A stretch of DNA of 64,000 nucleotides, taken from contig NZ_KQ465125.1 of NCBI RefSeq assembly GCF_001308875.1, positions 22,110 to 86,109 on the forward strand. Direction: 5' to 3'. Source of the DNA: Lysinibacillus sp. ZYM-1. Lineage in GTDB: Bacteria; Bacillota; Bacilli; Bacillales_A; Planococcaceae. Position 1 is the stretch's first letter. Every line of letters starts with the position of its first letter. Below are positions 53,260 through 61,294 of the stretch, piece by piece. The notes beneath the pieces are model-generated. The model searched no databases. It had not been told where the DNA came from and saw nothing but the letters and a program-made list of their open reading frames with translations. The position numbers were made by a program, and so were the translations under genes.

Positions 53260-54729
53260 TTATTTTTTTACGGTAATTGTTTTTGTTTCACTATAGAACT
53301 CAAAGCTATGACGACCGCCTTCGCGCCCAATACCACTAGCTTTAGCTCCACCAAATGGGGTTCTTAAATCCCGCACATACCAGCAATTCACCCATAATAA
53401 GCCCGCATGAATTTGGGCTGTCACACGCTGTCCTCTCCGTAAATCATTCGTCCATACTACCCCTGCTAATCCATAAATAGAATCGTTCGCTATCTGAATA
53501 GCTTCTTCTTCTGTTTTAAATGGAATAATGACAGGGACAGGACCAAATATTTCCTCTTGAGCAACGCGCATATGATTATTGACATCGTACAAAACAGTCG
53601 GCTCATAGAAGTTCCCTTCAGGTAGTGAAGCGACAGCCTTACCGCCGTAAGCTAGTTTCGCCCCTTCAGCTAGACCAATTTTCACATACTCATCTACGAG
53701 CTTTAAATGCCCCTTAGAAACTAAAGCACCCATATCTGTTGTCATATCGAGGGGGTTTCCGACTTTAATTTGTTTCACAGCTGCCACGAATTTATCTAAA
53801 AAATGATCATAAATACTTTCCTGCACTAAAATCCGGGAGCCTGCTAAGCAAATTTCTCCTTGATTGCGATAAATGGCTTCGATTGATCCTGCTACTGCTT
53901 CTTCTAAATCAGCATCTTCAAACACAATATTAGCTGATTTCCCACCAAGCTCTAACGAAACTGGGATTAAATTTTGAGCAGCATTACGCATAACCGTTTT
54001 TCCTGTATTTGATTCACCCACGAAGGAGATTCTCCTCACAGCAGGGTTTGTCGCCATTTCTGTTCCTACAATACCACCTGGACCTGTCAAAATATTTAGC
54101 ACACCTGGAGGTAATCCCGCCTCATTCGCTATTTCTCCAAGCATGATGGCACTTAGCGGTGTATAAGAAGCAGGCTTGATTACAACGGTATTACCTACAG
54201 CAAGAGCAGCAGATGCCTTCCACGTCATTTGCATAAACGGCAAGTTCCACGGAATAATTAAGCTTGTCACACCGACTGGGGCATATTGCACATATGAAAA
54301 ATGCTTGCTTTGATCATAATGCTCGTGCGTCATATATTTCGCCATCTCAGCGAAGAAACGGAAGTTAGCAGCCGCACGCGGAATATCAAATTCAAGACTC
54401 TCCCGTATTGGCTTACCTACGTCTAACGTTTCGACATAGGCAAGTTTTTCAACATTCTTCATTATTAAATCAGCCATTTTGCATAAAATCTGCGAGCGTT
54501 CCTCAACAGGCATCTTGCTCCATACACCACTAGCAAATGTTTTATGTGCAACTTCTATTGCGCGCTTTGCATCCTCTTGTCCGCCATTTGCTACTGATGC
54601 TAATATTTCATTTGTAACGGGATTAATCGTATCGAAAGTTTCACCTGATAAGGCGTCTACATAATGGCCACCAATGAATAGTTTGGCATCTTTTAAATAT
54701 TTTTCTTCGATTACTTTTTCATTAATCAA
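53260..54729 (-). CDS. 2-aminomuconic/2-hydroxymuconic semialdehyde dehydrogenase
   Basis: 489 residues from the TTG at 54729, seven bases after GGAGG. Full-length ALDH: IIPWNLPFMQMTWKASAALAVGNT, catalytic Glu in SLELGGKSANIVFED and Cys in YRNQGEICLAGSRILVQ, and the C-terminal TPFGGAKASGIGREGG. Neighbours (ACMSD and 2-aminomuconate deaminase) point to oxidation of 2-aminomuconate 6-semialdehyde to 2-aminomuconate with NAD+; AmnC/DmpC-type enzymes also accept the hydroxy analogue. Confidence 0.92.
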   Translation of the reverse strand: MINEKVIEEKYLKDAKLFIGGHYVDALSGETFDTINPVTNEILASVANGGQEDAKRAIEVAHKTFASGVWSKMPVEERSQILCKMADLIMKNVEKLAYVETLDVGKPIRESLEFDIPRAAANFRFFAEMAKYMTHEHYDQSKHFSYVQYAPVGVTSLIIPWNLPFMQMTWKASAALAVGNTVVIKPASYTPLSAIMLGEIANEAGLPPGVLNILTGPGGIVGTEMATNPAVRRISFVGESNTGKTVMRNAAQNLIPVSLELGGKSANIVFEDADLEEAVAGSIEAIYRNQGEICLAGSRILVQESIYDHFLDKFVAAVKQIKVGNPLDMTTDMGALVSKGHLKLVDEYVKIGLAEGAKLAYGGKAVASLPEGNFYEPTVLYDVNNHMRVAQEEIFGPVPVIIPFKTEEEAIQIANDSIYGLAGVVWTNDLRRGQRVTAQIHAGLLWVNCWYVRDLRTPFGGAKASGIGREGGRHSFEFYSETKTITVKK

Positions 54730-54740
54730 TACCACTCCTC

Positions 54741-55187
54741 CTATTCTTCGATTTCAATAATCATCTCTATTTCGATTGCTGTATTATTAGGTAATTGAGC
54801 CATTCCAACAGCAGAGCGCCCGTGCTTACCCTTCTCTCCGAAAACCTTCCCAATTAAATCTGAGGCTCCGTTCATTACTTTAGGCTGCTCAATGAAATCC
54901 TCCGTGCAATTTACCATCCCTAATACTTTGACAAATTGCTTCACTTTACTTAATTCGCCTATTTCATGTTTCACTACACTGAGTAGGTTTAGCATCGATT
55001 GCTGTGCTGCTAAATAGCCTTCTTCTGCCGTCAAATCTCTCCCTAGCTTACCGTGGTACTGATCCACACCCTGTCCTGCGGTAAATAAGAGATTGCCCGT
55101 CCTTACACAACCTACATAGTCTCCCCAAGCAGGACGTAAAGGTGGTAATTCAAGTCCTAACTGTGCAAGTCTTTCCTCTGGTGTCAT
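54741..55187 (-). CDS. RidA-family 2-aminomuconate deaminase
   Basis: 148 residues; ATG overlaps the previous stop by four bases. RidA/YjgF fold with PPLRPAWGDYVGCVRTGNLLFTAGQGV and RSAVGMAQLPNNTAIEIEMIIEI, where the Arg of the imine-binding pocket is present. In meta-cleavage operons this protein (AmnD/NbaF) hydrolyses 2-aminomuconate to 2-oxo-3-hexenedioate (4-oxalocrotonate), which removes the need for a tautomerase. A general RidA role is unlikely given the position. Confidence 0.88.
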   Translation of the reverse strand: MTPEERLAQLGLELPPLRPAWGDYVGCVRTGNLLFTAGQGVDQYHGKLGRDLTAEEGYLAAQQSMLNLLSVVKHEIGELSKVKQFVKVLGMVNCTEDFIEQPKVMNGASDLIGKVFGEKGKHGRSAVGMAQLPNNTAIEIEMIIEIEE

Positions 55188-56200
55188 GATTCGATCTCTT
55201 CCTTTATCTCGATATTTAAAAAGGCTAAGGCATTTCTCCCTAAAATATCCCTTCTTTGTTCTTCTGAAAGATGAAGTGTCTCATCAACTATCTTCCCCGG
55301 TGGGATTTCCCTTAATAAGAAGGGATAGTCTGAGCCCATCACAATTTTGTCTGCTCCAAATCGATCGATTAAATATTGAAGATTTAGCGGATCATAATTT
55401 AAAGAATCGAAATAGAAATTTTTCGCATAATAGCTCGGTGGTTTTCTCGTTAAGCGTAGATGCGGCCATACTTTCCACCCTTGATCTAAGCGAGGTAAAA
55501 TATAAGGAAAAGAGCCGCCACCGTGTGCAAAACACACTTTAAGTTTTGGGAATTTTTCGATAACTCCGCCGTTAATAAGACTAGCAGCAGCAAGCGCAGT
55601 TTCACTTGGCATCCCTACCGTGTACATAAAATTATGACGCGGCATTCGGTCCTTCCCGAGCGTTTCCCACGGGTGAATAAATAAAGGCACTTCCCATTTC
55701 TCCGCCATTTCGAAAAATGCTGTAAAAGCTGGGTCGTCTAAATTTTTGCCGTTTACATTCGTCCCGATTTCGATGCCTTTAAGCCCTAGCTCATGTATGC
55801 AACGATCCATTTCACGAATAGCTACCTCTACATCTTGGAGTGGCACTGTGCCAAGACCGATGAATCGCTTCGGATATTGCTTCACCGTATTTGCAATAAA
55901 GTCGTTTTGAATACGAGCCATTTCCTCTGCCGCATGTGCCTCCGCCCAATAGGAAAACGTCACAGGAATCGGGGACAATACTTGTATATCCACCCCTTCA
56001 GCATCCATATCCTGTATGCGTTTTTCTGGGCTCCATACTTGGTCTGTCACTTCTCTAAACACTTGACCTGCTACCATAATATTCGCACCACATGTACATG
56101 TTTTTTCTAATGTTGGCCAGCGCTCTCCGCCAAACTTCTCCACAAAGTTAGGAATATCCTCTGGAATAATATGGGTATGGAAATCTACTCTCATTGCCAT
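55184..56200 (-). CDS. 2-amino-3-carboxymuconate-6-semialdehyde decarboxylase (ACMSD, amidohydrolase family)
   Basis: 338 residues, start overlapping the dioxygenase gene by ten bases; a second ATG two codons in is also possible. VDFHTHIIPEDI supplies the HxH zinc ligands, LFIHPWETLG and CFAHGGGSFPYILPRLDQGW further His residues, and MGSDYPF the metal-binding Asp. The aminocarboxymuconate group of TIM-barrel decarboxylases has this layout and length. It decarboxylates the unstable product of 3-hydroxyanthranilate dioxygenase and prevents its cyclisation to quinolinate. Confidence 0.93.
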   Translation of the reverse strand: MAMRVDFHTHIIPEDIPNFVEKFGGERWPTLEKTCTCGANIMVAGQVFREVTDQVWSPEKRIQDMDAEGVDIQVLSPIPVTFSYWAEAHAAEEMARIQNDFIANTVKQYPKRFIGLGTVPLQDVEVAIREMDRCIHELGLKGIEIGTNVNGKNLDDPAFTAFFEMAEKWEVPLFIHPWETLGKDRMPRHNFMYTVGMPSETALAAASLINGGVIEKFPKLKVCFAHGGGSFPYILPRLDQGWKVWPHLRLTRKPPSYYAKNFYFDSLNYDPLNLQYLIDRFGADKIVMGSDYPFLLREIPPGKIVDETLHLSEEQRRDILGRNALAFLNIEIKEEIES

Positions 56201-56718
56201 AAACTCACTTCTTCAGACATTACATGATCGCAATTTTTACATGTGCGCAGCTCTAAACTACCATTGAATTCTTCGATTGCACCTTTCACTTGTGTTTCGA
56301 TATCTGTTAATTGCACCGTTTTTTTGTGCATTTGTTGATCGCAGTTTTCACAGAACCATACGAAGTCCTCTAGCTCTCCCTCTGCCCGCTTCCTTTCAAC
56401 GACAAGTCCATATGTGTCGGCAATTCGATGAGGAGAGTGCGGCACATTCGCTGGTAGCATGAACACTTCCCCTTCTTTAATTGTAATCACTTCACGCTTT
56501 CCTTCATTAATTACCTCAACGAAGCAATCGCCTTTAATTTGATAAAAGAACTCATCAGATGGATCGACATGGAAATCTCGACGGCGATTAGGTCCGCCCA
56601 AAATCATACAAATAAACTCCGAATCCTCCCATAGCACTTTATTGTTAACAGGTGGCTTTAAAGAACCCTTATTTTCTTCGATCCATTTTAATAGATTAAA
56701 TGCTTGTAATTTTGCCAT
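56191..56718 (-). CDS. nbaC: 3-hydroxyanthranilate 3,4-dioxygenase
   Basis: 175 residues from the ATG at 56718 behind GGAGGAG. The cupin has RRRDFHVDPSDEFFYQIKG (His and Glu iron ligands) and MLPANVPHSPHR (second His). A C-terminal rubredoxin-like site CENCDQ and CKNCDH gives four Cys, as in bacterial enzymes, which bind an extra iron. It opens the ring of 3-hydroxyanthranilate to 2-amino-3-carboxymuconate semialdehyde. NadC/NadA-type genes are absent, so the product feeds catabolism rather than NAD synthesis. Confidence 0.95.
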   Translation of the reverse strand: MAKLQAFNLLKWIEENKGSLKPPVNNKVLWEDSEFICMILGGPNRRRDFHVDPSDEFFYQIKGDCFVEVINEGKREVITIKEGEVFMLPANVPHSPHRIADTYGLVVERKRAEGELEDFVWFCENCDQQMHKKTVQLTDIETQVKGAIEEFNGSLELRTCKNCDHVMSEEVSLWQ

Positions 56719-56820
56719 ACGAAATCCACTCCTCCAAAATTTTATATTTTTGTTTTTTTTATGGATTTTAATACCATGTTGAAATCGCTTACCGACTTCA
56801 ATTACCATGATTGCCTACAG

Positions 56821-58254
56821 CTAAATAATCCCGCTTCCTGAGCTCTCTGTGGTATCTTCTACAATAACCGAAGATTTCGTGTTCGCCTTCTTCCATAAGA
56901 AGTAACAAACTGTAATAAAGATTAACCAAGGGAATCCGAGTGTTAATGTGGCTTTAAAGTCTGGTGAGAACCATGTTGATAGTACAACAGACGTTAACAG
57001 GACTGCACCGAAAATTGTTAAGTACGGATAACCAATCATTCTTACTGGTAATTTTCGCCCGTTCGTTTCATTCCATTTTTTACGGAAGAACAGGTGTGTA
57101 ATAAAAATCATAAACCAAGCAAACATCGCACCAAAGCTAGAAAGCGAAATCATCGTTGCAAAAGCCGCATCCGGTCTTACAACTGTAAAAATTGTCGCGA
57201 TGGCGATACCGATAACAGAAGCAAATAATGCAACTGAAGGTACGTTTTTACTATTTAATTTACCTAATACTTTCGGCGCGTAGCCACCTCTTGATAAAGA
57301 AAACATCATACGTGTAGAAATATATAATTGACTATTCATCGCAGAAAGCGCTGCTACAAGTACGACGAAATTCATAATAGCTGCTGCTCCTGGGATATTC
57401 ATAATTTCCATTACTTTTACGAATGGACTTTTATCGATTCCTGCCATCCCCCATGGCACAATCATCAGCATTAAAGATAGCGTTAATAAGTAAAACAGCA
57501 CAAGTCGAACAACGGCTGAACGAAGCGCGATCGGCACTGCTTTTTCCGGATCCTTTGCTTCACCAGCACTAACAGCAATCATTTCAATACTTAAATAACT
57601 GAACAACGATACAAATATAGCAATCCACATTCCCCATACCCCATTAGGGAAGAAACCACCGTCATTTGTATAATTTTGAGTACCAATAGCTGCGCCACTA
57701 TCCGCGCCAACAATGACATATACTGCTAGAATAATAAATCCAACAATCGCAGCTACTTTAATGAGTGAAAACCAATATTCAACAGCACCAAATAATTTGA
57801 CCGTTGTTGCGTTCACATACATAAGCACTGCTGCAAACAAGATTATCCAAACGATGGCAGGCACGGTCGGAAACCAATACTTCATATAAACGGCTACAGC
57901 TGTAACCTCCGTCCCGATTGCACATACTAAACTAAACCAATACGAATAGCGTACCGAAAAGCCAGCCCATGGATTAATATACTTCTCTGCATAAGCACCA
58001 AACGACCCTGTCACTGGATGAGCTACAGTCATTTCTGCTAAGCAGCCCATGAGTAATAATGCAATTAATGCACCGATTGCATAGCTAATAATGACACTCG
58101 GTCCTGCCAAGCCAATCGCCAAGCCACTCCCTAAAAATAACCCGGTCCCGATTGCTCCCCCAATGGCAATCATCGTCAGCTGGCGTGTTGTTAAGCTCTG
58201 ACTTAATCCCTTTTCTCTTTCAACGATATCTTGCAAACGATTGTCTTGTGACAT
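56821..58254 (-). CDS. APC-superfamily amino acid permease (AAT family), candidate kynurenine or aromatic amino acid importer
   Basis: 477 residues with about 12 membrane helices; ATG after AAAGGGGG. TTRQLTMIAIGGAIGTGLFLGSG, GCLAEMTVAHPVTGSFGAYAEKYI and SLFSYLSIEMIAVSAGEAKDPEKAVP are hallmark AAT-family sequences (LysP/AroP/GabP type). The place between kynU and the dioxygenase gene suggests that it imports kynurenine, hydroxykynurenine, tryptophan or hydroxyanthranilate. The substrate is inferred from context only. About 100 bases separate it from the dioxygenase gene, without a visible terminator. Confidence 0.85.
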   Translation of the reverse strand: MSQDNRLQDIVEREKGLSQSLTTRQLTMIAIGGAIGTGLFLGSGLAIGLAGPSVIISYAIGALIALLLMGCLAEMTVAHPVTGSFGAYAEKYINPWAGFSVRYSYWFSLVCAIGTEVTAVAVYMKYWFPTVPAIVWIILFAAVLMYVNATTVKLFGAVEYWFSLIKVAAIVGFIILAVYVIVGADSGAAIGTQNYTNDGGFFPNGVWGMWIAIFVSLFSYLSIEMIAVSAGEAKDPEKAVPIALRSAVVRLVLFYLLTLSLMLMIVPWGMAGIDKSPFVKVMEIMNIPGAAAIMNFVVLVAALSAMNSQLYISTRMMFSLSRGGYAPKVLGKLNSKNVPSVALFASVIGIAIATIFTVVRPDAAFATMISLSSFGAMFAWFMIFITHLFFRKKWNETNGRKLPVRMIGYPYLTIFGAVLLTSVVLSTWFSPDFKATLTLGFPWLIFITVCYFLWKKANTKSSVIVEDTTESSGSGII

Positions 58255-58280
58255 ACATTTTCCCCCTTTGATATTGTCGT

Positions 58281-59567
58281 TTAAGATACTACATTTCTTT
58301 CCTTCCCATACTTTTCATATTGCTTTTCTGTCACGATTGCCTTTAATATTTCGACGGTTTCCCACACCTCCTCGAATGACGTATAAAAGGCGATTGGTGC
58401 GAGACGAATAATGTTAGGCGGTCTAAAGTCTGGAATGACGCCCTTATCAACTAAAGCTTTGCAAATTCGAATCGCCTCATCATGCTCTAAGCAAACATGC
58501 CCCCCTCGTCTATCATCTTCATTTGGATTGCCAATTGAAAAGCCAAGCTCAGTTAGCTCTTGCTCGATTAAGTCCATCATATAACGTGTAAGCTTTAATG
58601 ATTTTTGACGAATATTTTCGATACCAGCCTCCGCAAACATTTCTAATGAGCCGATAATAGGGGCTAAGCTCAGCACGTGCGGTGTACCCATTTGAAATGC
58701 CCCTGCAGATTCTTCCACATCTAATGTATGTGCCATATCAAACTGTTTATCTTTTTTGGAGCTGTACCAGCCAGCTAAGCCAGGATGAATGCCGAAATGT
58801 TTTTCATTCACATACAAGCCAGCGACTGAACCAGGACCACCGTTGAGATACTTATAGTTACACCATATAGCAAAATCAACATTCCACTCACTGAAGTAAT
58901 GCGGAATTGCCCCAATGGAATGACAAGCATCAAAGCCAATGCAAATGCCTCTCGCGTGTGCTTCGGCAGTTAAGCGTTTTATATCTAGTAGCTGACCACT
59001 TCTGTAAAGGACAGTTGGCAGCAATATGAGCGCTATCTCATCTGTCATCGCTGCGATAATATCCTCTTCTAAAATTAGCTTGCCATCACGACTTTTCACA
59101 CGTACTAAATGCTCATCTGGATCATAGCCTTTTAACTTTATTTGACTCTGTAGCGCATAAATATCTGATGGGAATGTTAATTCATCCGCTAAAATTTTTG
59201 TTCGTCGCCCTTCTGGTTTATAAAATGTTGCGACAGCTTGATGAATATTGGAAGTCGTAGAACCAGCAATAATGACTTCGTTTTTCTCAGCTCCGATTAG
59301 CGGTGCACACATTTCACCGAGCTTCTCTGAAATGAAAAACCATGGATACTTACCAGTTGTCCACCCTTTAATCCCGTATGCTTTCCACGATTCCATTAAT
59401 TCACTGACATTTCCCTCAGCTCTTTTGGACATTAAGCCTAAGGAATTGCCATCCATGTAAATAACACCTGATTGTAAATAAAATTCATCGCGGTATGATC
59501 GAAATGAATCATTCGCATCATATTGTTTTGCATGCTCTTTTTTGTAAACGCTTTCTCTAGTTCCCAA
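58281..59567 (-). CDS. kynU: Kynureninase
   Basis: 428 residues; TTG start behind GGAGGAG. PLP-dependent aminotransferase class V fold: [30 protein letters not shown], the PLP-Lys in [20 protein letters not shown], and [14 protein letters not shown], all typical of KynU. It splits kynurenine to anthranilate plus alanine, or 3-hydroxykynurenine to 3-hydroxyanthranilate plus alanine. With the dioxygenase downstream the second reaction is the useful one. First gene of the operon. Genes for tryptophan dioxygenase, formamidase and kynurenine monooxygenase are not in the window. Confidence 0.95.
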   Translation of the reverse strand: MGTRESVYKKEHAKQYDANDSFRSYRDEFYLQSGVIYMDGNSLGLMSKRAEGNVSELMESWKAYGIKGWTTGKYPWFFISEKLGEMCAPLIGAEKNEVIIAGSTTSNIHQAVATFYKPEGRRTKILADELTFPSDIYALQSQIKLKGYDPDEHLVRVKSRDGKLILEEDIIAAMTDEIALILLPTVLYRSGQLLDIKRLTAEAHARGICIGFDACHSIGAIPHYFSEWNVDFAIWCNYKYLNGGPGSVAGLYVNEKHFGIHPGLAGWYSSKKDKQFDMAHTLDVEESAGAFQMGTPHVLSLAPIIGSLEMFAEAGIENIRQKSLKLTRYMMDLIEQELTELGFSIGNPNEDDRRGGHVCLEHDEAIRICKALVDKGVIPDFRPPNIIRLAPIAFYTSFEEVWETVEILKAIVTEKQYEKYGKERNVVS

Positions 59568-59608
59568 ATTTCTCTCCTCCGTTTTTTAAATTTTCTGAAT
59601 ATGTTCAC

Positions 59609-59637
59609 AGTCTAAAATAAAGTTGACATAGTGTCAA
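59609..59637 (-). promoter_or_regulatory. Promoter and TetR-type operator of the kynU operon
   Basis: Minus strand TTGACA (59637-59632), 17 bases, TAGACT (59614-59609). The -35 is embedded in a palindrome TTGACA-TAG-TGTCAA (59623-59637, plus strand). The same core TGACA-N3-TGTCA occurs in the LVIVD gene promoter at 61131. A separate plus-strand promoter for the TetR gene is TTGTAA (59668-59673), 17 bases, TATGAT (59691-59696). Confidence 0.75.
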
Positions 59638-59752
59638 TATTATTTTTACCAAATTTTCCAACGTTATTTGTAAAAATATTTCGAATGGGCTATGATTAAA
59701 TGAAATAAATCATTGGATTATCAAGAACAAGTCATATCTTGGAGGTCATTTA

Positions 59753-60370
59753 ATGAGTGAAGAAACGAAGCAAGTCGACGGAAGAAATATGCGCTCTATC
59801 GCAACGAAACAAAAATTATTGGATGCCGCGCGAGACTTATTCTATGAATTTGGCTTTAAAAAGACTACTATTTCTCAAATGATTAAGAGAGCAGAAACTG
59901 GTTATGGGACGGCTTATGCACACTTCAAAGGAAAAGACGAGATTTTAATCGCACTCATGGAAACGGTCATGCAGGAATTTCTTGATATGGCCCACACACC
60001 TTTCCTACCTACTAGCAAAGAAGAAGCAAAAGAGCTTGTCCTGAATCAAGTCACTGCTTTTTTAACGATGGCAAAATCCAATAAAGATATTATGAAAGTA
60101 TTCGCAGAAGCGATTAGCCTTTCACCTGCCGTGAATGAAAAGTGGGATGACATCCGAAAAACGAACATTCATTTTATTACCCGCGATATTACATATGCGC
60201 AGAGTCAAGGCTTAGTACGGTCAGATTTAAAAATTGATATCGTCGCACGCTCATGGTTTTTAATCAATGAAAACCACCAATGGGACCTCGTGCGTGATGA
60301 TACGTCCGCGTCTATTGAGGATATCGCTTGGACGATTACAACGATGTATATCGATGGGTTATACAAATAA
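59753..60370 (+). CDS. TetR family regulator, probable repressor of the kynurenine operon
   Basis: 205 residues; ATG after TTGGAGG. N-terminal HTH: SIATKQKLLDAARDLFYEFGF, KTTISQMIKRAETGYGTAYAHFKGKDEIL. The ligand domain is Trp-rich at the end (RSWFLINENHQWDLV), which could suit an aromatic effector. It is divergent from kynU, and a palindrome covers the -35 of the operon, so repression relieved by a kynurenine-type intermediate is likely but inferred. Confidence 0.85.
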   Translation: MSEETKQVDGRNMRSIATKQKLLDAARDLFYEFGFKKTTISQMIKRAETGYGTAYAHFKGKDEILIALMETVMQEFLDMAHTPFLPTSKEEAKELVLNQVTAFLTMAKSNKDIMKVFAEAISLSPAVNEKWDDIRKTNIHFITRDITYAQSQGLVRSDLKIDIVARSWFLINENHQWDLVRDDTSASIEDIAWTITTMYIDGLYK

Positions 60371-60424
60371 AAAAACCAGATCAAGAACTGACCTAGTCAT
60401 TTGAGACACATATAAAACACCCCA

Positions 60425-61110
60425 TTAGGCTGCTTGCTTCCCAAATTCTAGGGGAGTTAAGTAGCCTAATTTTTCTTGTATTCGTTCCTCATTATATTCT
60501 CTCATATATTCCATTACACGTAATCTCGTCACTTCATTAGTAAAGGAATGATGCTTCACACGCTCAAATGCTTCTGTTTTAATATTCGAATGAAAGGACT
60601 CAATCACCGCATTATCCCAACAATTCCCTCTGCGTGACATACTTGCCTGACATCCCATTTCCTCCAAGAAATTCTGGTAAGCATAGGAAGTATAGACACT
60701 GCCTTGATCAGAATGGACAATCACCGCCTTTCGGGATAATTCCTCGCTTCTAAGGTCGACTTTAATACATCCATCACAAGTGGTGTCTGTTGATGGTCAA
60801 ATAATTTATACGCGACAATCTCATTGTTAAATAAGTCTAAAATCGTTGCTAAATACATCGTTGTCGAGCCATATTGAATGTACGTAATATCTGTTATCCA
60901 TTTTTCATTGGGCGCCGTAGCTGTAAAAGAGCGGGCTAATAAGTTAGGGGCGATCATTTCTGGTCCCTGATCAGCTTTAAACCGTCGTTTCTTTTTCACC
61001 CGACATTGAAGTCTATGTTTTTGCATTAGCTTTTGTACAGTATTACGGTTCAATTTATAACCATATTCTTTGTGTAGTAAATACTTCATTTTGCGAATTT
61101 CCAAGAGTCT
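60425..61110 (-). pseudogene. IS3-family transposase remnant (OrfB, N-terminally truncated and frameshifted)
   Basis: The C-terminal integrase part has IVHSDQGSVYTSYAYQNFLEEMG, MSRRGNCWDNAVIESFHSNIK and YNEERIQEKLGYLTPLEFGKQAA, i.e. the DDE core with DNAVIESF. Upstream, IRKMKYLLHKEYGYKLNRNTVQKLMQKHRL and PNEKWITDITYIQYG are in another frame. One A appears lost in the CCCGAAAGGCGG stretch near 60729, where AAAAGG would restore the frame. OrfA and the start of OrfB are missing. One end of the element is probably near 60385. Confidence 0.88.
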
Positions 61111-61130
61111 AAATATTCGGAAAATAAAAG

Positions 61131-61160
61131 TTGACACCATGTCATATATAATTGTAGTAT
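61131..61160 (+). promoter_or_regulatory. Promoter and operator of the LVIVD-repeat gene, matching the kynU operon operator
   Basis: TTGACA (61131-61136), 18 bases, TAGTAT (61155-61160). TGACA-CCA-TGTCA at 61132-61144 has the same arms and spacing as TGACA-CTA-TGTCA at the kynU promoter (minus strand). The surroundings are also alike (AAAATAA before, T-rich spacer, TAG-type -10). The IS remnant ends just upstream. Confidence 0.7.
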
Positions 61161-61294
61161 TTATTTAGTTCCGGAACAACTAAATTTCACAATTTTTCAG
61201 CATCAAATTATTTGTCACCTATACAATCTACATGTCTTTAGTAAAATGCTCTTACGCTTTAAAAAATTCATAGATTTCTAGGGGGATTGCGTTG

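Noticed and set aside
60721..61140. Programmed -1 frameshift in the IS3 transposase
   Set aside because: Programmed shifts in IS3 elements occur between OrfA and OrfB. This one lies inside OrfB next to the catalytic core and fits loss of one A, so it is decay.
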